Source of the DNA: Branchiostoma lanceolatum
Taxonomy: Eukaryota > Chordata > Leptocardii > Amphioxiformes > Branchiostomatidae
DNA length: 64,000 nucleotides
NCBI RefSeq assembly: GCF_035083965.1
Contig: NC_089731.1
Span: 5,059,501-5,123,500, forward strand
Direction of reading: 5' to 3'
Of this stretch, positions 1-12,289 are shown piece after piece. The translations under genes and the position numbers were made by a program. The number at the start of each line of letters is the position of its first letter. Within the stretch, counting starts at the first letter, position 1. A model generated the notes under the pieces. The model had not been told where the DNA came from and searched no databases. It saw only the letters and a program-made list of their open reading frames with translations.

Positions 1-193
1 TGATTACAACAGCATCCTATTTAAGCTTTGCCATGCTGATCAGTGTCAAAACATTGATAAGATGATAAATATTCAACAGACATTTAAGCATTATATTTCC
101 TCCTGTTACGTGTAAGTGCCTTTGGTGACTTCTTCCGTCATCTGTTTACAACTAATAACCTTATCATCACACAACCCTTGTAGGAGTATCTGT
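1..193. other. 3' flank of the sulfotransferase-like gene
   Basis: No coding region is seen. This AT-rich stretch lies just downstream of the stop codon of the minus-strand sulfotransferase-like gene and probably contains its 3' UTR. No confident polyadenylation signal was picked. Confidence 0.4.
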
Positions 194-1742
194 CTACCCT
201 TTATGTTTCTTCTTAGCCCTCTTACTTGCAATTTTCTGAAAGCTATGCTGCACTATGTCCTGCCACGTGATTGTGTAACGATTCAGCTTTTCACTTTCCT
301 TTTTGAAATTTTTCAGCCTCCCCTGGGCATACATCGTGTAAAACAGCACTCTTCTAATCTCCACTGTGAATAGATTCAGGAGTTTGCAAAATAACGGGTC
401 AATCTCAAACTGCGCAGACCATTTTGTTGGAGGAAAAACCTTTGGCGGGACGCTCTCTTTGGATGCGATCTCGCAGTAGCTGGCCGCGTCGGAATTAATC
501 TGTTTGTAAGCAGCGACTTCTTCGTGTAAGTCTGGGCCTTGTCGCGATATTCTTCTCCACAGCGACGCGTTCCAGTACTCGTGTAGGGCGTAGTCTACGG
601 CGCTGAAGTTTCTATGGTTACGGAGTGCCTGCTCTGAGGGCGGTTTTGCCTTGTATTTATACGACCTTGACAATGAAGGTCGGAGATATATGATGTCCTT
701 AACCTCCCAGCACATAAGCCTTCGTAACATCACCATGGATTCGTCGAAATGTTCGAGAATGATGACGAAAAAGAACTCGCTTCCCGTGCTTTGAACCCAG
801 TCGTGAATGGCGACCTTGTTGTCTGACAACCCGAGGGGGAAACCCATCTCAGTCGCCTGCCAGTTTTTGTACTTAGAGTAAGGCGTGTTTCTTCCGTCGC
901 GATACGGCTGAGGCATCCGTCGCCAGGGGTTCAAGAGAAAATTCTCCACGGGATTGTTCGAAACAGAACCTCGAGATTTCTTCATCCGATACTTCCTCTC
1001 GATGCCGTAATGGTGGAACGTCGAAGCCAGCTGTGACACCGGGCGGCGCAAGACGGCCAGGTACACCACGTCTTCTTTCATGATGCTGTCCATGACGTCT
1101 CGGTTGTAGACGGAGTGTTCCCCCAAGACGTCGAACTTTCCTCCTTCGTTCAGGGCGTGGTAATCTTCGAGACGCAGCTGGAAGGGGTGCCCGAGCACCA
1201 CAGACATGCGGGGGATCACTGCGCTCAGGTTTCGCACCTGTAGATGAAGACAAGACGCTCGTTCTCATTTAAATGTGCACATATAAGGTGCCAAACTGTC
1301 GTTTTTATGACGGCTTAAAACTTTTCTGGCTTTTCAGACAGTTTGGCACCTTATATGTGGCATATCTTAATGTCAGAAACGTGTTACTTCAAACGGTAAC
1401 GCGGAAGTTACAAAATGTGTACATTTAAATGAGAACGAGCAAAGAACGAAAACTTCTTTAACCTGCCCCAAGGAGGTTAAATTGTGTATTTAACCTCCAA
1501 TTTAACCTTCTTGCCTGCCCTTAGTAACAATGATGATACTATAACAATAGGATTACAATGGAAGGGAAGCATGGGGAAGAGACATGGAAACTAACTTGTT
1601 TCAAACGTATGATAACGATCTGATTGGGGCCCACTTCTTCCTTACATCGAAAGCTATCTGCCACCAAAAAATCAAGACCATAGCATGTCCAGGACAACAA
1701 ACAGAAACACAAACAGACACACAGACACACGCACAGAGAGAG

Positions 1743-1813
<71 letters not shown>

Positions 1814-3246
1814 ACACACAGACACATCCGAGACAAAACCTCAATTTTTATAGAGACAACAACATTGATGAATAAATAAAAAGCTCTACTCTAAGATGAT
1901 TCTGTGACGAGGCGACTAGATGGCGAATTAGTTAAAGTTGTTAAAACCATAAGGTGTATAGGGCGGTGCCCATCCCCGTTTCATAGCCCTGGGGCCACAA
2001 TGTGGTGCAATCACCGCAGCAGGGGGCTAGTCCACTGGCAGTGGAGTGTGTTTAACTTCCATACTGTTTCATAAGTATGTAACATAAGTATGTAACATTT
2101 TTATAAAGTCTTTTGTATGACTCATTGGGCCTCTTGTCCAGAGGTGTCGTACCCGGGAGTTGAACTCGGGCCTTCTGGTTCCAACTAATCAGAACCAGAT
2201 GTGGTAAGTAACAGAAGCGCAGACCATTACACCACAGGGACACCCCAGATGGCGAATTAAAAGACTAGAAAAGTAGGAGGAAATGGAAGAGAGGGAGCGA
2301 AAGAGCTGTAGAGGAGAGGTGACTTACAGGGTGATAAGACGATTCTTGTAAAAGGAAATTAAAGAAATGAAATCATTTGAAAATCTTTGAGTAACACTGT
2401 ACGATCATTTTCAAAATTATCAAGTGAAAACCACCCCACGTACCACGGCCAGCCTGTGCATGATGGAGAGCGCAGTGGTACCGCCGGCTTTGTGTACCTT
2501 GATGAAAACAAACGTGGTACGAGGTGACGTACAAGTCTCACCAGGTCTCTGGGACTGTCGGTTTGTACTGGCGAGCCTGGAACAACAACAAAAAAACAAC
2601 ATCTCTATCAAATTAAAACACTTGCGCGAGGCTTAAAATGAATAGCTTTGTCAGAGTACTTATAGATACACATAGTTTGTTTGTTTAAAAGCTATAACTT
2701 GGTTATGGTCATTGTACTTATAGATACACATAGTAATTATGTAACCCGTGTTGTTGGTAGGTCTCCAAAAGAAACAGTAATGAGTTTGTAGTCTTTTTTT
2801 TCCATTCAGGTATCTTCGTTCAAATTTTGAACTTTCGCTGTTTGGCTTATACGTAATGAAGTCAATGTGTTCCATCATGTAATTTTGACGCCATGCCTAC
2901 TCAAAAGTGATCGTGATTACAGATGATTACAAACGATACAATCATGCCCCAAGCCTATACGGTACACGTGGCCACATTTTGGTTCGGACGTGTATAGCAA
3001 TATTTAAAAGTGACACAGATGTGTGTTCCTTGCAAAAATAAAATCATGGACTACAAACCATCTGCTTACACGTCCATAGCCCAGTTCTCCTGTGGTCTGA
3101 CACTGCCGTACACTCCTCGCTGACGAAGCAAGTTGTTTCCGAACACCAGACAAGTTGTGCGTGGTGCCATTGAGGTGCCAGATGTAGTAACCAATCAGAA
3201 CGCAGCTGTTCAAGACAAGGAGTAGAAACAACTGGCTCTTGTTCAT
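194..3246 (-). CDS. Galactose-3-O-sulfotransferase-like (Gal3ST family), multi-exon
   Basis: The family transfers sulfate from PAPS to the 3-OH of galactose on glycolipids and glycans in the Golgi. Exons in gene order are about 3246-3068, 2576-2444 and 1237-194. Exon 1 starts with ATG right after an AG acceptor and encodes a type II signal anchor (MNKSQLFLLLVLNSCVLIGY). Exon 2 carries the 5'-phosphosulfate loop FVFIKVHKAGGTT. Exon 3 carries the 3'-phosphate motif LRRPVSQLASTFHHYG and the C-terminal Gal3ST region. Exon 2 to 3 joins cleanly in frame (HRLAV, VRNLSAVIPR). The exon 1 to 2 join does not keep frame with the splice sites I can see, so a small exon may be missing between 2577 and 3067. 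The family is a strong call from motif order; the exact acceptor sugar is unknown. Confidence 0.85.
1257..1440. mobile_element. MITE with nested inverted repeats
   Basis: The outer arms GCTCGTTCTCATTTAAATGT and its complement close the element. Inner arms (about 1281-1303 and 1337-1359) pair again around GGTGCCAAACTGTC. It contains no ORF and lies in the last intron of the sulfotransferase-like gene. This is a non-autonomous DNA transposon or foldback; its superfamily is not resolved and no clear target duplication is seen. Confidence 0.7.
1734..1820. repeat. (GA)n/(CA)n microsatellite
   Basis: A long GA dinucleotide run passes into CA. Reading frames across it on both strands are low-complexity artefacts. 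Confidence 0.95.
1918..2259 (-). mobile_element. tRNA-derived SINE with 13-bp target site duplication
   Basis: The element body is about 1931-2246 and is flanked by a perfect 13-bp direct repeat, AGATGGCGAATTA (1918-1930 and 2247-2259). Read on the minus strand it starts near 2246 with a tRNA-like head: an A box near TGGTGTAATGGTCTGC and a B box near GAGTTCAACTCCC. An unrelated body follows. It sits in an intron of the sulfotransferase-like gene. The perfect duplication suggests a fairly recent insertion. Confidence 0.8.
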
Positions 3247-4353
3247 CTGCAAAAAAAAATGGAAAAAAGGTGAAAAATCAGATAGTGATTAATAAGTATT
3301 TATACCGTCAAAGCGTGACTCGATTAATACTCGAAGATCCATGGTTATTGCAACAACCTTTCTTGTAGTTTCAGAGACAACCACAACTATATCACCGCGT
3401 CTTCGTAAGTAATGTCGTCAACAGTAACCACTTGTAGTCTATTACTACGCTAGGACAAAATGACTACCCGATTAGGTTGACTTGAGATTTACTAAATATA
3501 CACGATCAGGGTAGCGAAACAACGTGGTTCTCTTTAATCGCAGTGCCACCCTTGTTCATGTGTAGCATCACTCTACAGTAAGGGAAGACACGATACATTT
3601 GACTTTAAACATGAAATTCAAAAGTAAACCTACGGGTTGAGAGTGTGTCAAGACATGTCAGCTCTAACGTTGATTTAGAAATACCTGCGCACTTGCAATT
3701 TCACAAGAGCAGACGGAAACATTACCTTGAATTCTCTGCGAAGTTATGGCCGTGTGTGTTTGTGTTTACACGTCATCTCACCGACATATGACACTAGCTG
3801 GTCGAACAAGTTTTAGCTTGACCCTCTCAGTACAAAGGTGAGAGGTCAAATTTTGCGTCTCATTACGCAATTCGTGTTGCTTACAATACCAATGGGGCTA
3901 AATCGTCTCGCAGGTACTAATAAACAGTGGTACCAAATCTGTAACATCAAACCATAAACTCTAAAACAGGACCATATACCTCAGCTATGTAAATGTGGGT
4001 CATAAATGATACGGCTGATTTTATCCAAAGTATGACATCCTTCAAATCTTCAAATCTTGTTTGAACCAACATCACAGAAGTAACATATACATGTACATGG
4101 CGCCACCGACCTTGTGTCATTGGGGAAAAGGCACTTTACACGACTTTCCCCACTCCAGCCAAGTGTAAAAAATGGCTACATTATGTTTGTGGGTCACGAC
4201 ATCAGCAATAGCTGCCTGTGTCTCACGTGTATTGCACCGTTGCAATTTCAATAAGATAAAAATATACATGTACATGCACTTCTGAATTGCGTTGATCTTA
4301 CATATAACATACCTATGTACACAATATAACATAACAACAAACTACGACGCAGA
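3247..4353. other. Non-coding, 5' flank of the sulfotransferase-like gene
   Basis: I see no conserved reading frame, RNA gene or repeat structure. It probably contains upstream non-coding exon and promoter sequence of the minus-strand gene, because an AG acceptor stands just before its ATG and implies a further 5' exon. Confidence 0.4.
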
Positions 4354-4950
4354 CTACAATTGACTGTTGTACAGACGGATGGTATAGTGAAGGAAAGAGT
4401 TGTACAGTCTGTTCGTCCTGGCTAAGGGGACACTGATTCGGCCAGAGTTCCTTAGAGACCTTCCAGTGCCCACCGATCTAACATCTGGAACCAGATCGTG
4501 CAACGGGTGGTCTGAATTGAGCATGCACTTAAACAATCTGAGAGCAGCAAGCTCACGTCTCTCCTTCAAAGTTGGAAGGGTTGGAAGACTCCTCCTTCCA
4601 CCAAGAGATATGATCCTTAAGGCTCTTCTCTGAACCCTTTCCATTGCCAGTTCTTGTTGTCTGCTGCAGCCGACCAGGAGTACATGTCCATACTCAAGCA
4701 CAGGCCTGACCAGGGCTGTATACACTTGAAGAAGGTCGGACACGCTCATGCCTTGTTTGGTGAGGAGTCTAAGGTAATGAAGTCTCCGCGAGGCTTTGGT
4801 TACCATTGAATTTACCTGCTCACTGAAAGTGAGAACTTTATCCAGAATGAACCCAAGTCCCTTAGCCGAGTCTACAACAGGCACTGGTTCTCCCCCAAGG
4901 GTCAATGCAGGTGGCACAGGAACACGCTTGCAAAAACATATGTGGAGCAT
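4354..4950 (-). mobile_element. Non-LTR retrotransposon (LINE) ORF2 C-terminal fragment
   Basis: About 198 codons match the C-terminal part of a LINE reverse transcriptase. The segment has a KGLGFILDKVLTFSEQV-type block, then ASRRLHYLRLL, LVRPVLEYGHVL and ERVQRRALRII. These blocks are typical of the region after the RT catalytic core in Jockey/CR1/I-type elements. The catalytic core and the endonuclease are absent, so this is a 5'-truncated dead copy. It lies on the same strand as the flanking host genes. The exact clade is not resolved. Confidence 0.85.
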
Positions 4951-4991
4951 CCTTGAAAGATTGCTGAAACAGTTGGAAATCTTAAAGTCCC

Positions 4992-4996
<5 letters not shown>

Positions 4997-5033
<37 letters not shown>
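4997..5033. repeat. (TG)n microsatellite
   Basis: A pure TG dinucleotide run immediately beyond the LINE fragment. Confidence 0.95.
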
Positions 5034-5036
<3 letters not shown>

Positions 5037-5044
5037 TGTTTGAA

Positions 5045-5920
5045 CAGCTTAACTCTAAGGCCTAAATGGACTGCCTTCATATTTGGTACGTGGGTAGGAC
5101 TTGGTGAGACCTAGAAATGATTACATTTTGGGCCCCCTAGCGACTTGTTACGGTACTGCAGTGGGACTTCCTGATTCGATATCTTGTGTTCTGGATATGC
5201 CATAGTCGTGATTTTGGAGTGGTAGATCGCTCTTGGGGCCGAGAGTAAGTGATGTAAATTTGGGCCCCCTACGGGCTTTTTTAGCCGGTTTTGTTTGAGA
5301 CTCCGAAAGAGAATAACTCAAGAAGGGGTTGATGGATCCTCATGATTTTTTGTTATGAAGAATTGAACACCACGGGACGTCTGCTACTTTCCTAGTTACC
5401 ATGATGACAGCCGTCTGGTCCAGGTCATTGACCTTATTTGTTTTGAGAAGAATAGGAAGAGGAAGAAAGAAAGTAAAAACAATATGTTTCCCTTCCGTGA
5501 CATGGTACCGACTGGAGGGTCTATGCCGAGAGCAGACCAGCCTGGCGAGCCCTATGCATGTCTGCAGCCGCCATGCAACAGACACTGATGCCAGCGAACG
5601 ATTGAGTAACATGGTATGTTGTATAGAAGAAGCTTTATTGACACGACAACAAGTAGAGTGACCTTCCTGCGGTCAACTACAAAGTACAAAATAGAAATAT
5701 AAGTTAAAACTTAGAATTCTACTTTCAAAGTAACAAAGTTGGAAACGAAATCGACTCCTGCAGTTCCACTTATCCGTAGCTACATAACTACGTGCAACGT
5801 AATAATCACACGTTATTTCATCAGGAATAGAGACTCATGTTAATCTATACTCCGCATTTGATTAAAAATCTCACAGCCAACGACTATAGCCGCATATGTT
5901 CTCCCGTGTGAGGCAACTTG
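5045..5920. other. Unclassified, probably repetitive
   Basis: Phrases such as GGGCCCCCTA occur twice (near 5130 and 5263), which suggests an old dispersed element. The short ORFs match nothing I recognise. No gene is called. Confidence 0.35.
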
Positions 5921-5924
5921 TACA

Positions 5925-6351
5925 TCTACATCTACATTTCGATACCCCCAAATAGCCCCTTCAGGGGAAAAGTATGGGGGGAGGGAGTTGAGGTCCCGAG
6001 CTAAGGCGGGCAGGCCTCCAGCCTGGCACGGAACTACTCAACGGTGGGAGCCGTCGCAACCGTGCCAGGCAGGGTATTCCACTGTAGGATACTACGGGGA
6101 AAGAAGGAGTGTTTATATGTATCGGTTCTTGCGTGGATGGTGTAAAACTTGAGGTCGTGGCTACCCCGGGTGCGCCCCTGGGCTGGTTTCAGCAAACTGT
6201 AAGTATCTATGTTAATATGGTTGTTAACAAGTTTGTAGAAGAAGGTGAGGCGGGCGATCCTCCTCCTTTCAGAGAGAAGGGGCCACTGCCGGTCGTTGAG
6301 CATTTGTGTCACGCTGCTAGTCCGCCGGAAGTCATTTAGAGTCAACTTCAT
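5925..6351 (-). mobile_element. LINE 3' fragment (ORF2 C-terminus plus 3' UTR)
   Basis: The minus-strand reading 6351-6034 has the usual C-terminal tail of CR1/Rex-like LINEs: an MLNDRQWPLLSERRRIARL block, then FYKLVNN, ARTDTYKHSFFPRSILQWNTLP. Beyond it (6033-5925) is a short 3' UTR ending in a TACATC-type tail repeat. The copy is 5'-truncated. It differs from the fragment at 4354-4950 and is probably a separate insertion. Confidence 0.8.
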
Positions 6352-6757
6352 CTTTCTTTAAATCTAGTGGAATACACTTATACCTCCATGCAAAAATAAA
6401 CTGCGAATATCAGCATATTTAGCTGTACAGTAGACATGCAACGCCTCACTGTGTCTGCTATCGATATTATGTAGTTTAGAATGTAAGTGTAGATTACACT
6501 TCGCCTTACCTTACACCTGTTACAATTGGTTTGCAATGAACTTTGAATTGACTTGACTTGTAGTTATGGAAAACAGAAATTGAATAGATATGGAAGAATT
6601 TAAATATTGCAAACACAAAATATCAATGTTGATATTAGAATTAAATGACTATGGACCGTCTAAAATAAAATGTCGAACAAGAAATATGACAATCTTAACA
6701 GTGTGATATTATTTGTACAACTTTTCTTCTTTTCACCACATCATCAGTGCTTTCTGC
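6352..6757. other. Intergenic / 3' UTR of the HISAT-like gene
   Basis: AT-rich, with no coding signal. It probably holds the 3' UTR of the minus-strand gene ending at 6758. Confidence 0.4.
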
Positions 6758-9700
6758 CTAGTACTTAGCTTTGTTTCCAACAGCAGCTTTAAGTAAGGTG
6801 GTGAAATCTGTTTCATACAGAGTATAGGTGTGATCGTGGGGCAGGTGACTGAGGGTCAGATTTTCTACGCAATATTTCATCACTGTTTCCTTCAAAGTCT
6901 GGTCTATCACCATGATACAGAAGGTTATCATGCCTGTATACTGACTACAGGCGTTCTTCACGTGGTTTATGATGTGGGCCTTACATAAAGCCTCGTCCCT
7001 ACAGTGTATGTCTATGTGATACATCCTGCCTCGGGGAGTCATGTAACTCCCGCCGAAACTAAGACTCTTGGCGACCGGTTCGGTCGGGTCGACAAGGATG
7101 TAGCAGCCCGCTTCTACAAACTTCTTCATATTGGCCTCAGAAATACTGTACGGATCCCAGTCAACAAGTACGTGGCCTTCAGGCAGGACGACAGCTGAGA
7201 AGGCGGGCGGCAGCAGGCGGTGGAGGTCGGGAGGCTGGTACGGGGTGAGCGGTGGAAGGTAGGTCGTGTTGCTTGATGTGAGACTACTCGGAATGGCAGA
7301 CACGTCAGACTGAAAGTACATTACATCCTGAAAAGGAAAGGACATAACTAAAATCGCAACCAACACTCGTGCGTCCTTTATATACGGGTAACACGACAAA
7401 ACACATTCCACTAGACCTCATACAGTAACGCTTATCCTTCTTGGTCACCCATTCTTTGGGAACCATGCATCATCACAATTAAGGGAGCACACCCCAGTTT
7501 AATTGTGGTTTCAATTCAAGGCTGCACCGCGATCCTCTAGTCTAGCTACCGTCTCTTCCCGGAAATCATGGGATGAAAGTATATCTCTTCCGCTACAAGA
7601 CCAATTGAATTTTGTTTCTTCAACCTCTCTAATTTTGGTGAATTAGAAGAAGACAACATTATTTCCACGTCAAAAATGATGCGCAAAACTTGGCGTTCTC
7701 GCGTAGGCAAAAACTTGAAAAATCAGAAACGACTGATGTTGTCAGAGAGAGGAAAACCTAGCGTATAATCGAGCTAATTATAAAGAAAATTCTAGTACTT
7801 ACTAATAGGTTTCCACGGCGCGAGGCATAGAAAACTCTTCCCACAGAACACTACAAAGGTCAATCTCGGGTGAAGGGACACCTCACTATCAACGCGGATG
7901 AATAAAACCCGATCTAGTTCTGAAGTGGTGCAGGGTTTACAATCACATAATACACATGGTCAACACATACATATTTGTTCCACACTTGCATTTTGTGGCA
8001 CTGTCGCAAGGGTTTGGGCGGCTACCATTCGGCGCCACCTGGTGACCTCAATACGACCTTCCCCAACCTGGCAGGTACCCATTCACACCTGGGTGGAGTG
8101 AGGCAAGTCGTGTAAAGTGCCTTTCCAAAGGGCACAAGATCGGTGACATGACAGGATTCGAACCCAGGACCACTTGGTTCTGAGCCGAACGCTCTGCCAT
8201 TACACCACATAACCCACATGATAATATGTACTTACAAAGTTGCACTTCTCCTTGTCCTTAGTGAACCCCAAGTGCCGCAGGACAAGTTTGCGAGCATCCA
8301 TCCGGCCAGCTTCAACAACACCTTGTACCAAAGTTGCCGGCGTACATCGCTGGAGTAGGAAATCCTTGAAAAGCATCGGAGTGACCTGTCTCATGCGACG
8401 AGAGGCACCCATTCCTTTATATTTGGGGTTTTGACGAGCGGTTTTCACCAGTAGAGCTTCACCATCGTCGTTAAACATGTAAACGCTGATCGCTACCTGC
8501 ATGGAATAGTCTTTTGTGAGTGGTGTACACAGTGGATATTTGTCCAATAATGTGCTAACGTTGGGTAACATAAATTCGGGATTTTTCCGATAATGGTTGA
8601 CTGAAATCAATCTAGCAGAACAATAAACCATCCTTTTTTTCTATTATTCTGTCAGTATCATGTACTATCTTTGCACTAATCATATATATGGTAGATTTTG
8701 TCTCTAGTCGTGCTGACACCATAATATTTCAACTTGAAACTATCGTCCGCCGCACGAACAATGACGGTGCTGTCGGACAGGGGGGCACATTAATTCGGGA
8801 GAGAAGATTCGTCTTGAATATCTTACCGCTAATCACAGCTAAATACAGCAGCTATTCGTTCCATCCTTGGCTTGAGGAGAGTGCTATGGATATAGACGTG
8901 TCCAAGTAAAAAAAAATACACGAAAAAACGGCCGTACCGCACGCATCAGGCCTTCGGGAACAACCCGTGTGTTGAGTCGGTAGAACGTCACTCAAAGTTC
9001 ACCCCCACCGTCATGGAAATTTGTACATTATTCATCGGGGCGTTAGCTGGATGCCGTAGAAATGGTAATACTACTATGTCCATGTGTTTCTGCTTGTGCT
9101 AAGAGCAAACTTTGAGGAAAATATCGCCATCAGTCCACTATCACACGCAACATTTGGACAAAAAAAGTGTTCCTCGCAAACGTTTGTCGTCTGCCGAATA
9201 GCAGGATTCTGGGTAACGAATATGGCGGCGGGAAAATTGACCGTAGTGCCGTAGCCTTTGGTTGTAGCAACAAAGAGGCGTTTTGATGATTAATCACACT
9301 TAGAGTCCAGTTGTAGGTTAGCAAAAGAGATTCTAATAAGTTGTATTGTAAATAATTGTGTTTAGCAGGAAGCGGATGTGACATTTGTCTTATAAACCAG
9401 CGAACAACTATGTACATATAATTCTCCCACGAAGCCCTCAGACTGTGATAATAAGGGACGGAGAGTTTTTGACGTAGCCAACTTCTAATGCATGGTTATC
9501 GAAGCTTTTCAGACAGTGTTCTGAATGCGTTAGTCTGTCAAGTTTGCATTTCTAGCGGTATTACTGATGTTGCATCTAGCACATATCCCTAAACACCCCG
9601 TTTTCGAAAAATCCCGAATTTAAGTACCCCGCGAATTTATGTTACCCAACGTTATACATGTACTACAACACAAAAACCGATAACGACGTCCTGTACTTTG

Positions 9701-10274
9701 TTAATGTGAGAATGTCTACAATCACGTTTTAATCTGAGTCATAATTTTGTGTTGTTTCCTTTCCTTTTTGTGTATCCCCATGTTGAAACTGTTCGGCTGT
9801 GACATCTATATCTGCGGTTACAATTTGCATCGGTTGACGATTTGTACCACGCATGCGCGAGGTCAATGTAGAGATCCCTTGCTTGCAAACAATTCTTGTC
9901 CAGACCATGCTTAATACATGTACATTGTATAGACGTGTTTTTATGCCTCAGTGGCCTTCAACTTCAACATAATGTCCAAAGTACATCAGCCTGAATGCGC
10001 ATTTTAAATCGGGAACTGGTTCGTCATCTCAGATCAAGCCCCAGCCCAAAAAGTCTAATATCGTATATGAGTAGATAAGATTTTGCAGTGTACTTACCAA
10101 GCTGTCGCTTTTTTCAGTTACAATCACGAAAACGTCCGGATCATCCACATACTGGTGAAACTTGGCTGGCAGGTAGTCGAAACCGTCACGGAAGGTGTCT
10201 ATAGACGCCATTTTCATCACCGCCTCGTAGTCGTCATGCTTCGCTTCTCTCAATTTAAACGGATTGCCGTCGTC
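6758..10274 (-). CDS. Histidine N-acetyltransferase-like (HISAT/NAT16) GNAT protein, partial
   Basis: The family makes N-acetyl-L-histidine from acetyl-CoA and L-histidine. The three exons seen are 10274-10098, 8496-8236 and 7327-6758, all with GT-AG borders. The first encodes FKLREAKHDDYEAVMKM and DYLPAKFHQYVDDPDVFVIV, matching the NAT16 N-terminal GNAT block (DYLPSRYHSWL in human). The second carries the acetyl-CoA-binding region (KTARQNPKYKGMGASRRM). The third holds the C-terminal NAT16-specific block (PEGHVLVDWDPYSISEANM). The canonical GNAT loop (Q/R-x-x-G-x-G/A) reads NPKYKGMG, which is acceptable. The true start codon lies in an upstream exon I could not find, because 10274 follows an AG acceptor. 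Introns hold a SINE and a TIR transposon. The substrate could be another amino acid. Confidence 0.8.
7895..8222 (-). mobile_element. tRNA-derived SINE (same family as 50221-50560)
   Basis: Read on the minus strand it opens with TGGTGTAATGGCAGAGCG (A-box region) and a B box GGTTCGAATCC. It then matches the copy at 50221-50560 along its whole body, including the segment GGTCGTATTGAGGTCACC and the CCCTGCA near the tail. It sits in the last intron of the HISAT-like gene. Confidence 0.85.
8556..9654 (-). mobile_element. TIR DNA transposon, about 1.1 kb, non-autonomous
   Basis: Both ends carry inverted copies of ACGTTGGGTAACATAAATTC with TA next to each end, which suggests a TA target duplication. 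A second copy, in opposite orientation, starts at 63191 and runs off the window. No transposase frame survives. A short stretch near 9240 reads AFGCSNK in one frame, faintly like the start of a THAP zinc finger, but this is weak. It lies in the intron between the first two recognised exons of the HISAT-like gene. Confidence 0.8.
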
Positions 10275-11950
10275 CTGCGATATGAGGTTTCAGTAGAGAT
10301 CACTAAGATTTTTCAATGCTTTGTCGGTATAACTGATATTTGATCTTATAAGGACTACTTTCCAATCATTAACTGTAGATCCTACGGCGTACTGTAGTAG
10401 ACCATTTTAGAAGGCGGAAGTAAAAGGTTTGTCTACTACCATGGTCCTAGACGCCCTAATAATGTCCCTGATCGACGCTTTAAAAGCAGTTACTCATGGA
10501 TGTCTAACCTTCATCGACGTATAGAGGTGACTTTGCAGAGGAAAATGTTTGACAAGCCTCCACTTACCATCGTACTTCTCTGTGCGGCTTGTTTACTGTT
10601 AGGTTGCCGCCACCCTTCGCCGTTATGGACACCTCACGGACGATTTGCGTCCTGCACCTTGACCTATAACTTGAACTTTGAACCCTACTCACTATTGTTA
10701 TAGACGACTTTCGTCCTGCTTTATTCTGCGTGTATTTTGAGCAGAGCCCTGCATGGTGTGAATTTTAGTCACTAATGTATATAATCCAAACAACGTAACA
10801 GACCAAGACATTTGAAGAGTTCACCACCCTCGAATCACAATCTAGAAGAGGTGTTTACGCACTACAAGATTGCACAACGCCACCTACCGACTTAAGGGCG
10901 ACTTGGAAGGAACGGGAAAAGTCAAAAGGCATCTTTTGGAACAGCCATTGTCTAAGGCGTAATAACTTAGATGTGATTGTATAAAACATTCGAAGTGTTT
11001 ACTCTTTTGTTTCTACACTTTAATTCATTTTTGTAAATCATCTTGTTTGAGAAAAATGGGGTAGGAGTCTTTTAGATCATATTGGTCTCAACTTTCCCCA
11101 GCACCATGTATTTTGATTAGTTATATGTATGTATTTTTTTCTTTTTACCTGTGCGAAATAAAACTAAAAAATAGAAATAAGAAAGTGACCCTATTTTACG
11201 TCGGTAAGACAAGTTGCTTACTTTCGCAATATGAAATGCTCTACTAAATTGATAAAGTACGGAGTAGGTGATTGTTTTCTACAATAAAGAGAAAACAATT
11301 TTTTCCAACTCCATACTGCACTGTAATCAAAGGAGTCCTAAACTCCAGAAGGGGGTTGTCATTTTCCAATAACTTATGTATAAATACGTTATCAGCTGAA
11401 TGTTTACAGAATTTCATTTGTGGTGAATGAGGTGACGTGAGTGTGATATTCAATAAGACCGTGCAAACCTTCCCATGTATTCCCTATAAGTATACCATTA
11501 GACACGTCCTTCAGCGTGAATATTTTCGATATAAATGAGGGGCGGTAAGCACACCAAGACGGCCAATTGTTTATAAGATATCAAAGAACAAAAAAAATAT
11601 GACTTTTTCTTATCGCCCCTGATATCAAAGTTTGTAACCCACCTATTTCAGGCCCCGTACATCGTGTTTAGCCATAGGCTGAGATCACTTAATTTAACTA
11701 GGGTACATTAGAAGAATGCTGAATGCTTTTGATGTGCACGGAATTTGTGGACACTTAATAGTATACTGTGAAGTACATGTAATAGATTCTACATTTTTTT
11801 GTAATTTCATATCTTCTTTGACTTTGGAATTGACCTTGGCATTCAACGATATTAGTATCCATTCTCCGAAATGTGTTTTTTTGTGCAGTTAACGGCATAC
11901 GACGTGTATCTGCTCATTTTGCAGCTATTTTGTACGATTTAAAGGTACGA
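10275..11950. other. Non-coding; expected to hold the first HISAT-like exon
   Basis: An upstream exon of the HISAT-like gene must exist, but I found no convincing one. The short ORFs here show no family resemblance. No repeats were delimited. Confidence 0.35.
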
Positions 11951-11969
11951 CTTACAGTATGTTTCAAAA

Positions 11970-12055
11970 CTTTTTGTTTGTTTTGGAAACGGCCGAAAAT
12001 TGATGCGCGCGTGGATGCCATCTACATAATCAAATCAACATGGCCTGACGGGAGC
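11970..12055. repeat. Diverged terminus of the TIR family seen at 20660-21551
   Basis: The text GAAAATTGATGCGCGCG, then GATGCCATC, then TGGCCTGA aligns in order with the right arm of the inverted-repeat element ending near 21551. The other arm was not found, so this is probably a solo or degraded end. Confidence 0.4.
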
Positions 12056-12289
12056 GAGAAAAACATAACAAATTTGTCTTTCAACATCTGCTTGGAGTTT
12101 AGACATCTGGAGATGATACTCTGTATTAAGCAGATGATCTATATGGTATTACAAGTGAATAAATGCGATTGTAGGAATAATGGTTTTAATATGATAGATA
12201 TCATAGCATGGTATTATAAGGTAAGACCGGCGTGTTTGTAAATAATTCAGAAGCTCTCTAGTACTCTGTGACGGCCTGATGTTGTGATA

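Noticed and set aside
1539-1853. ORFs across the GA/CA run on both strands
   Set aside because: Low-complexity reading of a microsatellite; no conserved protein.
11873-12241. 122-codon plus-strand ORF
   Set aside because: No family resemblance, and it overlaps a diverged transposon end.
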